From the NCBI GenBank assembly GCA_050179875.1, contig JBFXES010000059.1, positions 1 to 15,158 of the forward strand: 15,158 nt of DNA. Direction: 5' to 3'. Source of the DNA: JALOAT01 sp050179875. Lineage in GTDB: Bacteria > Pseudomonadota > Gammaproteobacteria > Thiohalomonadales > Thiohalomonadaceae. Positions 1-6,423 of this stretch are shown here, one piece after another (position 1 is the stretch's first letter; each line of letters opens with the position of its first letter). The notes beneath the pieces were generated by a model. The model saw nothing but the letters and a program-made list of their open reading frames with translations, was not told the DNA's origin and did not search any database. The translations under genes were made by a program, and so were the position numbers.

Positions 1-19
1 CAGTCGTGGCCAGAGCACC

Positions 20-48
20 CTTCGGGCATAGAGCCGCTCCTACACCAT
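20..48. repeat. REP-like palindromic fragment
   Basis: Read on the minus strand, this stretch begins with TGTAGGAGCGGCTCTATGCC and continues into a small CCC/GGG hairpin. It resembles the GTAGGAGCGGCTT-type repetitive extragenic palindromes common in gammaproteobacterial intergenic DNA. It lies just downstream of the SIR2-like gene, the usual place for such elements. Only one copy is in the window, so its repetitive nature is recalled from known families and not shown here. The first 67 bases hold nothing else I recognise. Confidence 0.4.
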
Positions 49-67
49 CATTCATTCCGAGGTTTTC

Positions 68-919
68 TCATGCTACCGGTACCGCCGCTGCGATGTGGAT
101 GAGCGCGGCGATGTCGGCCTCGATGATCTGCAGACCCTTGCGCTCGCAATACCTGCGTTCCTTGGCGGTGGGCACCGGAATGAGCGCCCAGCCGGCGGGT
201 TCGTCCGCGTCCACCATGAGTTCGGAGAGCACCATGCGTTCCGTGTCGCGGGTCAGTCGCAGGCCGAGCAGCAGGTAGCGTTTGCCGCGGCGGTATTGCT
301 TCAACGGCGCGGGGATGGCGAAACCGCCCATGAGTTCGGTGATGTAATCCACGAAGTCGGCGTCGGAGGCCACGTAACCCGGTTCGGGACGGGGCGTGCC
401 GAGCGGTTTGAACAGCACGGGCTTGCTCCAGTCCGCGGTTTCGAGCGTGCTGGGATGGTAGGCCGTGCCATCGTGTTCGAAGAGGCGGAAGCGGTAGTCG
501 CTGCCCATGATGCGTGCCGCGCCCACCACCAGCAGGTGGGGGCGGGTGGCCCAGGCGTCCTGCCATTGGGTATCGCGGTTGAGATCGATGGCGTAGGGCG
601 GCGTGAGCGCGGCGAGCCAGCGGTGCAGGGGAGAAGGCGTCCATTGCCGCTGGCCATAGGTGTGGGTGAGGAAGCGTTCGAGGGCGATCCGGCCGCGGCG
701 CTGTTCCACGTGCATGGCGGCGCGGGAGAACTCGTACATCAGGCGCGGACTCATGGGGCGTCCGTTGTTCATGGCGAGGATCAGACTCTCGCCAGCCGCC
801 GGTATGGGCTCGCCCGTGTTCGGATCGGTCACGCCCGCAAGGGCACCGGCGCCCAGGCAAGGAATGATCTCACCCGCCGCGATCCCCTGTACCCATTCGG
901 CTGCAAACTCCGGATTCAT
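68..919 (-). CDS. SIR2-like domain protein, probably catalytically degenerate
   Basis: A 283-residue protein starting at the ATG at 919, which has a good GGAGAG ribosome site; an upstream in-frame ATG at 1003 would add 28 residues through low-quality sequence. I read it as a SIR2-like (SIR2_2-type) NAD-binding fold. CLGAGAL (21-27) fits the nucleotide-binding Gly-Ala-Gly loop. IDLNRD (111-116) stands where the family has TTNYD and keeps Asn and Asp. VLFKPLG (168-174) stands where the family has the KLHG catalytic histidine, but has Leu instead. GYVASDADFVDYI (181-193) matches the usual acidic segment, and LLLGLRLTRD (216-225) the FIGxSxxD-like strand. The missing histidine suggests an NAD or ADP-ribose binder and not a deacylase. 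No signal peptide or membrane segment is seen. It lies downstream of draT on the same strand with a 292-base gap, implying a role around nitrogenase control. The family call rests on motif reading only; the exact function is unknown. Confidence 0.62.
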   Translation of the reverse strand: MNPEFAAEWVQGIAAGEIIPCLGAGALAGVTDPNTGEPIPAAGESLILAMNNGRPMSPRLMYEFSRAAMHVEQRRGRIALERFLTHTYGQRQWTPSPLHRWLAALTPPYAIDLNRDTQWQDAWATRPHLLVVGAARIMGSDYRFRLFEHDGTAYHPSTLETADWSKPVLFKPLGTPRPEPGYVASDADFVDYITELMGGFAIPAPLKQYRRGKRYLLLGLRLTRDTERMVLSELMVDADEPAGWALIPVPTAKERRYCERKGLQIIEADIAALIHIAAAVPVA

Positions 920-953
920 TCGTGCTCTCCGCTTTGGTCCTGTCACGGGACAA

Positions 954-969
954 AGCAAATTGCAGGCCG
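954..969 (-). promoter_or_regulatory. Possible sigma54 (-24/-12) promoter for the SIR2-like gene
   Basis: On the minus strand the bases read CGGCCTGCAATTTGCT, giving GG-N10-GC with a full TTGCT -12 element but a -24 element that departs from TGGCAC at three positions. The predicted start of transcription near 942 leaves a leader of about 23 bases containing the gene's ribosome site. A NifA-type site lies about 170 bases upstream (1104-1119). The spacing is right for NifA/sigma54 control, but the -24 match is modest. Confidence 0.4.
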
Positions 970-976
970 GGGGAGA

Positions 977-1070
977 AACCACGGAGGCCACGGGAAAGAT
1001 CAAAAGCGATTAACCACGGGGGAGACGGGGAAAAAGCAATCAACCACGGAGGACACGAAAACCATGGAGC
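977..1070. repeat. Degenerate tandem repeat array, about 3 units of 30-35 bases
   Basis: Three diverged units begin AACCACGG at 977, 1012 and 1042. They share the core AACCACGGRGGMSACG followed by an A-rich stretch and, in the first two, a GCRATY tail. The third unit contains CGGAGGACACG. It resembles the ACCACGAAG/ACCACGGAG short repeats scattered between genes in many environmental proteobacteria. No coding potential is credible here. It sits between a NifA-type site and the possible promoter of the SIR2-like gene. The remainder of the 920-1211 gap holds only the sites listed separately. Confidence 0.6.
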
Positions 1071-1103
1071 AAGACAACGTGTTCCTGTGTGCTGTGAAAA
1101 GAA

Positions 1104-1119
1104 TGTGAGGTTTGCGACA
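1104..1119. promoter_or_regulatory. NifA upstream activator site (TGT-N10-ACA)
   Basis: The plus strand reads TGTGAGGTTTGCGACA, an exact TGT-N10-ACA. On the minus strand it reads TGTCGCAAACCTCACA, which resembles the site upstream of nifE (TGTCGCAAACGTGACA). It lies about 185 bases upstream of the SIR2-like start codon, so it most likely serves that gene. A TGT-N10-ACA can occur by chance, but the extended likeness to the nifE site argues for function. Confidence 0.55.
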
Positions 1120-1147
1120 AATTGGCAGCGGGATGTCATGTAGTCGC

Positions 1148-1166
1148 TGCGCCGCAGTCTGGCGCA
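1148..1166 (-). terminator. Stem-loop downstream of draT
   Basis: A perfect 6-bp stem TGCGCC/GGCGCA with a 7-base loop lies 46-64 bases beyond the draT stop codon. No T-run follows on the minus strand, so it is a weak terminator candidate or an mRNA 3'-end stabiliser. If it ends the draT transcript, the SIR2-like gene needs its own promoter. Confidence 0.3.
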
Positions 1167-1211
1167 CACGTATATCCCGTATCCCCTGTGGTTAATGGCT
1201 TTCTCTTACCT

Positions 1212-2060
1212 TCAAACCCGGCGCATTTCGTATACGCCACCCAGCACCATGTATTCATCCTCACCGCGCAGCAACTGGGGAAGCAGATCGGCATAAAAGG
1301 CGATCTTGCTGAGCGGTATCCGCGCCTCCAGGACGTGATCGCCGAACTCCTCCGCGCGCTCGCGGCTGCGCGTGAAGGAATTGATGTTGTTGAGGAGCAG
1401 GATGAAGCGATCCCGCTCGGTTTGCTCCAGCACCTCGTGATCGGCCAGCCGGTTGACGCCGCGATACAGGGTCAGGTGGGTGCTGTCGCTGTGACAGCGG
1501 ACCAGCTCGTACTGGCCGTAGGTGAAGAGCAGATCGAGCTGCGCCTCCAGGGCGTTGGTGTTGTAGAGCCCGGCCGTGCGCGCGGCCAGATAGCGCAGAT
1601 AGGCCTCGTCGCCCGGCGCCGTGATCGGAGTGCCGTGATGGCGCGGTATGAGGCCGAAGCGTGATTCCACCCAGCCCTTGATGATCGCCGCCTCGCGGCC
1701 GTCCGGGTCGAAGGACCAGCCGCGCAACAGGCGGCGGTAGTCCATTTTTCCCCGCGCCTTCAGTTCGCCTTCCCATCCGGCCTCCGCCGGCGCGTCCAGC
1801 AGGAAGTGCGCCGCCATGGCCTCGGTGAACAGCGTGGCGCGGGCGTGTCTGTCGTCGATCCCATCGAGGAGCGCAAACAGACGGCCATGTACTTCACGTA
1901 CACCGTCGAGATGCAGCGGCGCGGGGAAGTGCTGAAAGGTGAGGCCGCCGAGGATCACCGCCGGCAAGTTGCAGCGATTGATGGGAAGGCGTGCCTCGGC
2001 AGGCAGAGAAGGTGGTGCGGGCTTGTCATTGTCCCGACAGCCGATGGGGGTTTGTCGCAT
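1212..2060 (-). CDS. draT: NAD(+)-dinitrogen-reductase ADP-D-ribosyltransferase (DraT)
   Basis: A 282-residue cytosolic enzyme that moves ADP-ribose from NAD+ to an arginine of the nitrogenase iron protein and so switches nitrogenase off when ammonium appears or energy falls. The family signature LPINRCNLPAVILGGLTFQ sits at 25-43. The R-S-E type catalytic features can be placed as LTLYRG (196-201), NSFTRS (227-232) and a C-terminal GEDEYMVLGG (266-275). Length is normal for DraT. It is transcribed away from nifH, 138 bases apart. The target NifH in this window keeps Arg101. The partner hydrolase gene draG is not next to it, and a SIR2-like gene follows instead. The ribosome site before the 2060 ATG is poor, and the first 20 or so residues are unlike the conserved part, but no better in-frame start was found. 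Codons 8-13 contain the NifA site for nifH. Confidence 0.93.
   Translation of the reverse strand: MRQTPIGCRDNDKPAPPSLPAEARLPINRCNLPAVILGGLTFQHFPAPLHLDGVREVHGRLFALLDGIDDRHARATLFTEAMAAHFLLDAPAEAGWEGELKARGKMDYRRLLRGWSFDPDGREAAIIKGWVESRFGLIPRHHGTPITAPGDEAYLRYLAARTAGLYNTNALEAQLDLLFTYGQYELVRCHSDSTHLTLYRGVNRLADHEVLEQTERDRFILLLNNINSFTRSRERAEEFGDHVLEARIPLSKIAFYADLLPQLLRGEDEYMVLGGVYEMRRV
2023..2040. promoter_or_regulatory. NifA upstream activator site for nifH
   Basis: TTGTC-N8-GACAG contains an exact TGT-N10-ACA at 2024-2039. Its centre is about 130 bases upstream of the predicted nifH transcription start, the usual range for NifA bound to DNA and looping to a sigma54 promoter. It lies inside the 5' end of the draT coding sequence, not in the intergenic gap. 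Confidence 0.75.
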
Positions 2061-2068
2061 ATACCACC
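2053..2068. promoter_or_regulatory. Imperfect second NifA site
   Basis: TGTCGCATATACCACC matches TGT-N10-ACA except for the last base, and its left half TTGTCGCA is the same as in the sites near nifE. It is exactly 29 bases from the perfect site at 2024 and covers the draT start codon, so occupancy could also affect draT. The functional claim is inferred. Confidence 0.4.
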
Positions 2069-2107
2069 AGAACTCCAGACCGTGTCATCCGTGAAAAACA
2101 CGGTTTC

Positions 2108-2120
2108 AATCAGGCGCTTG
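2108..2120 (+). promoter_or_regulatory. Possible IHF binding site
   Basis: AATCAGGCGCTTG matches the IHF consensus WATCAANNNNTTR with one mismatch. It lies between the NifA sites and the sigma54 promoter, where IHF commonly bends DNA in nif promoters. Short consensus, so low confidence. Confidence 0.4.
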
Positions 2121-2136
2121 AAGACGAAATGGCATG

Positions 2137-2152
2137 TGGCACAGCGGTTGCT
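2137..2152 (+). promoter_or_regulatory. Sigma54 promoter of the nifH operon
   Basis: TGGCACAGCGGTTGCT is an essentially perfect -24/-12 element (TGGCAC-N5-TTGCT). The predicted transcription start is near 2163, about 36 bases before the nifH start codon, and the leader carries a clear AAGGAG at 2185-2190. The core is nearly identical to the nifE promoter. Confidence 0.92.
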
Positions 2153-2198
2153 GAAGGGTAAGTGACATACCCCGTCCCCAACCCAAGGAGAACATACC

Positions 2199-3089
2199 AT
2201 GGCATTACGGCAATGCGCGATCTACGGCAAAGGCGGCATCGGCAAGTCCACCACCACCCAGAACCTGGTGGCGGCCCTAGCCGAGGCCGGCAAGAAGGTG
2301 ATGATCGTCGGTTGCGATCCCAAGGCGGACTCCACCCGCCTCATTCTTCACTCCAAAGCACAGACCACGGTCATGCACCTGGCCGCCGAGGCGGGCACCG
2401 TGGAAGACCTCGAGCTGGAAGACGTGCTGGCCGTGGGCTTTGGCGGCGTGAAGTGCGTTGAATCCGGCGGTCCCGAGCCGGGCGTCGGCTGTGCCGGCCG
2501 CGGTGTGATCACCGCCATCAACTTCCTCGAGGAAGAAGGTGCCTACGACGAAGACCTGGACTTCGTGTTCTACGACGTGCTGGGCGACGTGGTGTGCGGT
2601 GGTTTCGCTATGCCCATCCGCGAGAACAAGGCCCAGGAGATCTACATCGTGGTGTCCGGCGAGATGATGGCCATGTACGCGGCCAACAACATCGCCAAGG
2701 GCATCGTGAAGTACGCCAACTCCGGCGGCGTGCGTCTCGCCGGCCTGATCTGCAACTCCCGCAAGACCGATCGTGAGGACGAGCTCATCGAGGCCCTGGC
2801 CTCCCGGCTGGGCTCGCACATGATCCACTTCGTGCCGCGCGACAACGTGGTCCAGCACGCGGAGATCCGCCGCATGACGGTCATCGAGTACGACCCCACC
2901 TGCAAGCAGGCGGATGAATACCGTGCCCTGGCGCAGAAGGTGATCAACAACAAGAAGCTGGTGATCCCGACCCCGCTCTCCATGGACGAGCTGGAAGACC
3001 TGCTCATGGAATTCGGAATCATGGAGGCGGAAGACGAAAGCATCGTGGGTAAGACCGCGGCCGAGGAACGGGCGGCGGCCAGCGCCTGA
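2199..3089 (+). CDS. nifH: Nitrogenase iron protein (dinitrogenase reductase) NifH
   Basis: A 296-residue ATP-dependent reductase that passes electrons from its [4Fe-4S] cluster to NifDK and also serves in FeMo-cofactor synthesis. The P-loop GKGGIGKS lies at 10-17. Cluster ligands Cys98 (in VGCAGRG) and Cys133 (in DVVCGGF) are present at canonical positions. Arg101, the residue ADP-ribosylated by DraT, is present, matching the draT gene next door. Start at 2199 is fixed by an AAGGAG site and by the residue numbering. It is the first gene of the sigma54-driven operon. A stem-loop follows in the gap before nifD, which may raise nifH transcript stability relative to the later genes. Confidence 0.99.
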   Translation: MALRQCAIYGKGGIGKSTTTQNLVAALAEAGKKVMIVGCDPKADSTRLILHSKAQTTVMHLAAEAGTVEDLELEDVLAVGFGGVKCVESGGPEPGVGCAGRGVITAINFLEEEGAYDEDLDFVFYDVLGDVVCGGFAMPIRENKAQEIYIVVSGEMMAMYAANNIAKGIVKYANSGGVRLAGLICNSRKTDREDELIEALASRLGSHMIHFVPRDNVVQHAEIRRMTVIEYDPTCKQADEYRALAQKVINNKKLVIPTPLSMDELEDLLMEFGIMEAEDESIVGKTAAEERAAASA

Positions 3090-3101
3090 GCCGGCATGTC
3101 A

Positions 3102-3122
3102 GGGCGCGGGGAGGCCGCGCTT
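3102..3122 (+). other. Stem-loop in the nifH-nifD gap
   Basis: GCGCGG (3104-3109) and CCGCGC (3115-3120) form a 6-bp stem with a 5-base loop, extendable by G-U pairs. A larger outer pairing ATGTCAG (3096-3102) with CTGACAT (3144-3150) encloses the region. There is no T-run, so it looks like an mRNA processing or stability element and not a terminator. Confidence 0.5.
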
Positions 3123-3212
3123 CATGTGCGGCCGTTCTCCGGGCTGACATCGCCTGATTGCGTGGATTCAACCAAACGCTCGCCGGATTGGGCGGCGTGA
3201 AGGAGAAAGACA

Positions 3213-4688
3213 ATGACAACCATGACCCGTGAAGAGACCGAAGCCCTCATTGCCGAGGTGCTGGAGGTCTATCCCGCCGAGGCGAAGGAAGAGCGCGCCA
3301 AGCACCTGGCCGCCAACGACCCGACCCTCGACAAGTCCAGCAAGTGCATCACCTCCAACAAGAAGTCCCTGCCCGGCGTGATGACCATCCGCGGCTGCGC
3401 CTACGCCGGTTCCAAGGGTGTGGTGTGGGGACCGATCAAGGACATGATCCACATTTCCCACGGTCCGGTGGGCTGCGGCCAGTACTCCCGTGCCGGTCGC
3501 CGCAACTACTACGTGGGCACCACCGGGGTGAACACCTTCGGCACCATGAACTTCACCTCGGACTTCCAGGAACGCGACATCGTTTTCGGCGGCGACAAGA
3601 AGCTGGCCAAGCTGATCGAAGAGGTGGAGACCCTGTTCCCCCTCAACAAGGGCATCACGGTACAGTCCGAGTGCCCCATCGGCCTCATCGGTGACGACAT
3701 CGAGGCCGTGTCCAAGAAGGCCTCGGCGGAGATCGGCAAGCCTGTGGTGCCGGTGCGTTGCGAGGGCTTCCGCGGCGTGTCCCAGTCCCTGGGCCACCAC
3801 ATCGCCAACGACGCCATCCGCGACTACATGCTGGAAGGCGTGGAGCGCAGGCCCGACGCCGGCAAGTACGACGTGGCCATCATCGGCGACTACAACATCG
3901 GCGGCGACGCCTGGTCTTCCCGCATCCTGCTGGAGGAGATGGGCCTGAATGTCATCGCCCAGTGGTCCGGTGACGGCACCGTGGCGGAGATGAAGGCCTG
4001 CCCGCAGGTGAAGCTCAACCTGCTGCACTGCTACCGCTCCATGAACTACATCGCCCGCTTCATGGAGGAGAAGTACGGCATTCCCTGGCTGGAGTACAAC
4101 TTCTTCGGTCCCACCAAGATCGCCGAGTCCCTGCGCGCCATCGCCGCCCACTTCGACGACACCATCAAGGAAAACGCCGAGAAGGTGATTGCCAAGTACC
4201 AGCCGCTCATGGACGCAGTGATCGCCAAGTACCGTCCTCGCCTGGAGGGCAAGAAGGTGATGCTGTACGTAGGCGGCCTGCGTCCGCGTCACGTCATCGG
4301 TGCCTACGAAGACCTGGGCATGGAGGTGATCGGCACCGGTTACGAGTTCGCCCACAACGACGATTACGACCGCACGTTGAAGGAGATGGGCAACGCGACC
4401 CTGCTCTATGACGACGTGACGGGTTACGAGCTGGAAGAGTTCGTGAAGAAGCTGAAGCCCGATCTCATCGGCTCCGGCATCAAGGAAAAGTACATCTTCC
4501 AGAAGATGGGTATTCCGTTCCGCCAGATGCACTCCTGGGACTACTCGGGCCCGTACCACGGCTATGACGGCTTCGCCATCTTCGCCCGGGACATGGACAT
4601 GGCCATCAACAGTCCCACCTGGGGCCGCATGAAGGCACCGTGGCTCGACGGCGGTGAGGCGCCCCTTGCCAAGGCCGTGAACGAGTGA
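3213..4688 (+). CDS. nifD: Nitrogenase molybdenum-iron protein alpha chain NifD
   Basis: A 491-residue alpha subunit of dinitrogenase that carries the FeMo-cofactor, the N2-reduction site, in an alpha2beta2 complex with NifK. P-cluster ligands Cys62, Cys88 and Cys154 and the cofactor-pocket residues Val70, Arg96, Gln191 and His195 fall at Azotobacter-type positions. The cofactor ligands are Cys273 (in LLHCYRS) and His440 (in RQMHSWDYSGPYHG), a two-residue shift from Azotobacter numbering. The retained Cys and His ligands and the preserved length indicate a working Mo-type enzyme and not a vanadium or iron-only one. Start at 3213 has an AAGGAG site. A long antisense open frame across it is a GC-rich shadow. 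Confidence 0.99.
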   Translation: MTTMTREETEALIAEVLEVYPAEAKEERAKHLAANDPTLDKSSKCITSNKKSLPGVMTIRGCAYAGSKGVVWGPIKDMIHISHGPVGCGQYSRAGRRNYYVGTTGVNTFGTMNFTSDFQERDIVFGGDKKLAKLIEEVETLFPLNKGITVQSECPIGLIGDDIEAVSKKASAEIGKPVVPVRCEGFRGVSQSLGHHIANDAIRDYMLEGVERRPDAGKYDVAIIGDYNIGGDAWSSRILLEEMGLNVIAQWSGDGTVAEMKACPQVKLNLLHCYRSMNYIARFMEEKYGIPWLEYNFFGPTKIAESLRAIAAHFDDTIKENAEKVIAKYQPLMDAVIAKYRPRLEGKKVMLYVGGLRPRHVIGAYEDLGMEVIGTGYEFAHNDDYDRTLKEMGNATLLYDDVTGYELEEFVKKLKPDLIGSGIKEKYIFQKMGIPFRQMHSWDYSGPYHGYDGFAIFARDMDMAINSPTWGRMKAPWLDGGEAPLAKAVNE

Positions 4689-4701
4689 TGCGTGATCAAG
4701 C

Positions 4702-4737
4702 CCGGTACGGCCGCCGCATGCCGCAAGGCCGTACCGG
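4702..4737 (+). other. Perfect 11-bp stem-loop in the nifD-nifK gap
   Basis: CCGGTACGGCC (4702-4712) pairs fully with GGCCGTACCGG (4727-4737) around a 14-base loop. It begins 13 bases after the nifD stop and is not followed by a T-run. It is likely an mRNA stability or processing element. Confidence 0.6.
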
Positions 4738-4791
4738 ATCCCGGATTCAATGCCGCCGTCCACGGATGAGTGGCGCGGCAGGAGAAAAGAG

Positions 4792-6363
4792 ATGAGTCAG
4801 TCAGCTGAAAAGGTATTGCCCTGTTACCCGCTGTTCCGCGAGCCGGAATACAAAGAGGTCATCGCAAACAAGCGGGCCAAGTACGAAGAACCGGTGCCGC
4901 AGGAGAAGATCGACGAGGTGTTCCAGTGGACCACCACCATGGAATACCAGGAACTGAACTTCAAGCGCGAGGCGCTCACCGTGGACCCCGCCAAGGCCTG
5001 CCAGCCGCTGGGCGCGGTGCTGTGCGCATTGGGTTATGAGAAGACGCTGCCCTACGTGCATGGTTCGCAGGGTTGCGTGGCCTATTTCCGCACCTACTTC
5101 AACCGTCACTTCAAGGAGCCCATCGCCTGCGTTTCGGACTCCATGACGGAAGACGCCGCGGTGTTCGGCGGCCAGAAGAACATGTTCGAGGGCCTGGAAA
5201 ACGCCAAGGCGTTGTACAAGCCCGACATGATCGCCGTGTCGACCACCTGCATGGCCGAGGTCATCGGCGACGACCTCAATGCCTTCATCAACAACGCCAA
5301 GAAGGACGGGCGTGTGCCCGTGGATTTCCCCACGCCGTTCGCCCATACGCCCAGCTTCGTCGGTTCCCACGTGACCGGCTGGGACAACATGGAAGAGGGC
5401 ATCCTGCGCTACTTCACCCTCAACCACATGGAAGGCAAGGAGGCGGGCAAGAACGGCAAGATCAACTTCGTGCCGGGCTTCGAGACCTACCTGGGCAACT
5501 TCCGCGTCATCAAGCGCATGATGAAGGAGATGGGTATCGAGGCGACCCTGCTCTCCGATCCCTCCGAGGTGCTGGACACGCCCGCGGATGGTGAATACCG
5601 CATGTACGCCGGCGGCACCACCCAGCAGGAGGTGAAGGACGCGCCCAACGCCATCACCACGGTCCTGCTCCAGCCCTTCCAGCTGGAGAAGACGCGCAAG
5701 TTCGTGGAGACCATCTGGCACCACGACGTGCCCAAGCTGAACATCCCCATGGGTCTGGAGTGGACCGACGAGTTCCTGATGAAGCTGTCCGAGATCACCG
5801 GCAAGCCCATTCCGGAGTCCCTGACCCTGGAGCGCGGCCGCCTGGTGGACATGATGACCGACAGCTATGCCTGGCTACACGGCAAGCGCTTCGCCCTGTA
5901 CGGTGATCCGGACTTCCTGTACGGCCTGACCAAGTCCCTGCTGGAGCTGGGTGCCGTGCCCACCGACATCGTGTGCCACAACGGCTCCAAGAAGTGGGGC
6001 AAGGCGATCCAGAAGCTGCTGGAGAGCTCGCCTTACGGCAAGGACACCAAGGTCCATGTGGGCGCCGACCTGTGGCACATGCGCTCCCTGTGCTTCACCA
6101 ACAAGCCGGATTTCCTCATCGGCAATTCCTATGGCAAGTTCATCCAGCGCGACACCTTGTACAAGGGCAAGGAGTTCGAGGTGCCGCTCATCCGCCTGGG
6201 CTTCCCGATCTTCGACCGCCACCACCTGCATCGCGCCACCACCCTGGGCTACGAGGGCGCCATGCAGATCCTCACCACCCTGGTGAACGCGGTGCTGGAG
6301 CGTCTGGACGAAGAGACCATGGGCATGGGCACCACCGACTACAACTTCGACCTGATTCGCTGA
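4792..6363 (+). CDS. nifK: Nitrogenase molybdenum-iron protein beta chain NifK
   Basis: A 523-residue beta subunit that shares the P-cluster with NifD and takes electrons from NifH. P-cluster ligands Cys70, Cys95 and Cys153 and the nearby Ser188 are all at the Azotobacter positions when translation starts at MSQSAEK (4792). That start also has a GGAGAAAAGA ribosome site, so I prefer it to the ATG at 4750, which would add 14 unconserved residues. The C-terminus has the usual FDLIR ending. It follows nifD after a 103-base gap with a stem-loop. Confidence 0.98.
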   Translation: MSQSAEKVLPCYPLFREPEYKEVIANKRAKYEEPVPQEKIDEVFQWTTTMEYQELNFKREALTVDPAKACQPLGAVLCALGYEKTLPYVHGSQGCVAYFRTYFNRHFKEPIACVSDSMTEDAAVFGGQKNMFEGLENAKALYKPDMIAVSTTCMAEVIGDDLNAFINNAKKDGRVPVDFPTPFAHTPSFVGSHVTGWDNMEEGILRYFTLNHMEGKEAGKNGKINFVPGFETYLGNFRVIKRMMKEMGIEATLLSDPSEVLDTPADGEYRMYAGGTTQQEVKDAPNAITTVLLQPFQLEKTRKFVETIWHHDVPKLNIPMGLEWTDEFLMKLSEITGKPIPESLTLERGRLVDMMTDSYAWLHGKRFALYGDPDFLYGLTKSLLELGAVPTDIVCHNGSKKWGKAIQKLLESSPYGKDTKVHVGADLWHMRSLCFTNKPDFLIGNSYGKFIQRDTLYKGKEFEVPLIRLGFPIFDRHHLHRATTLGYEGAMQILTTLVNAVLERLDEETMGMGTTDYNFDLIR

Positions 6364-6372
6364 GGCCGGCGC

Positions 6373-6398
6373 GGAGGACACGGGTTTCCGTGTCCTCC
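6373..6398 (+). other. Perfect 11-bp stem-loop in the nifK-nifT gap
   Basis: GGAGGACACGG (6373-6383) pairs fully with CCGTGTCCTCC (6388-6398) around a 4-base GTTT loop, starting 9 bases after the nifK stop. No T-run follows and nifT starts 25 bases later. It may mark a processing point or protect the 3' end of nifHDK mRNA while reducing expression of later genes. Confidence 0.65.
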
Positions 6399-6423
6399 CC
6401 ACGACTGTCAGAGGAGGTGATCA

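Noticed and set aside
95..1108. Plus-strand 337-codon open frame over the SIR2-like gene
   Set aside because: The minus-strand frame has recognisable SIR2-like motifs and a good ribosome site; the plus-strand frame runs into the repeat array and has low-complexity text.
870..1169. 99-codon minus-strand frame in the draT/SIR2-like gap
   Set aside because: Its text contains PWLIAF twice, which is simply the translated repeat units; no ribosome site or conservation is apparent.
2080..2103. Inverted repeat CCGTGT-N12-ACACGG and the small stem CCGTG-AAAAA-CACGG in the draT-nifH gap
   Set aside because: The spacing does not fit TGT-N10-ACA and the position between divergent starts does not suit a terminator. 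It may be a regulator site, but nothing supports a particular one.
3168..4763. 531-codon antisense open frame across nifD
   Set aside because: The frame mirrors the strong codon bias of nifD, has His/Val/Gly-rich text with no family motif and no ribosome site. Similar antisense frames lie over nifH and nifK.
4750..4791. Upstream ATG for nifK at 4750
   Set aside because: The added 14 residues are unconserved and have no ribosome site, whereas the start at 4792 has one and puts Cys70, Cys95, Cys153 and Ser188 at canonical numbers.
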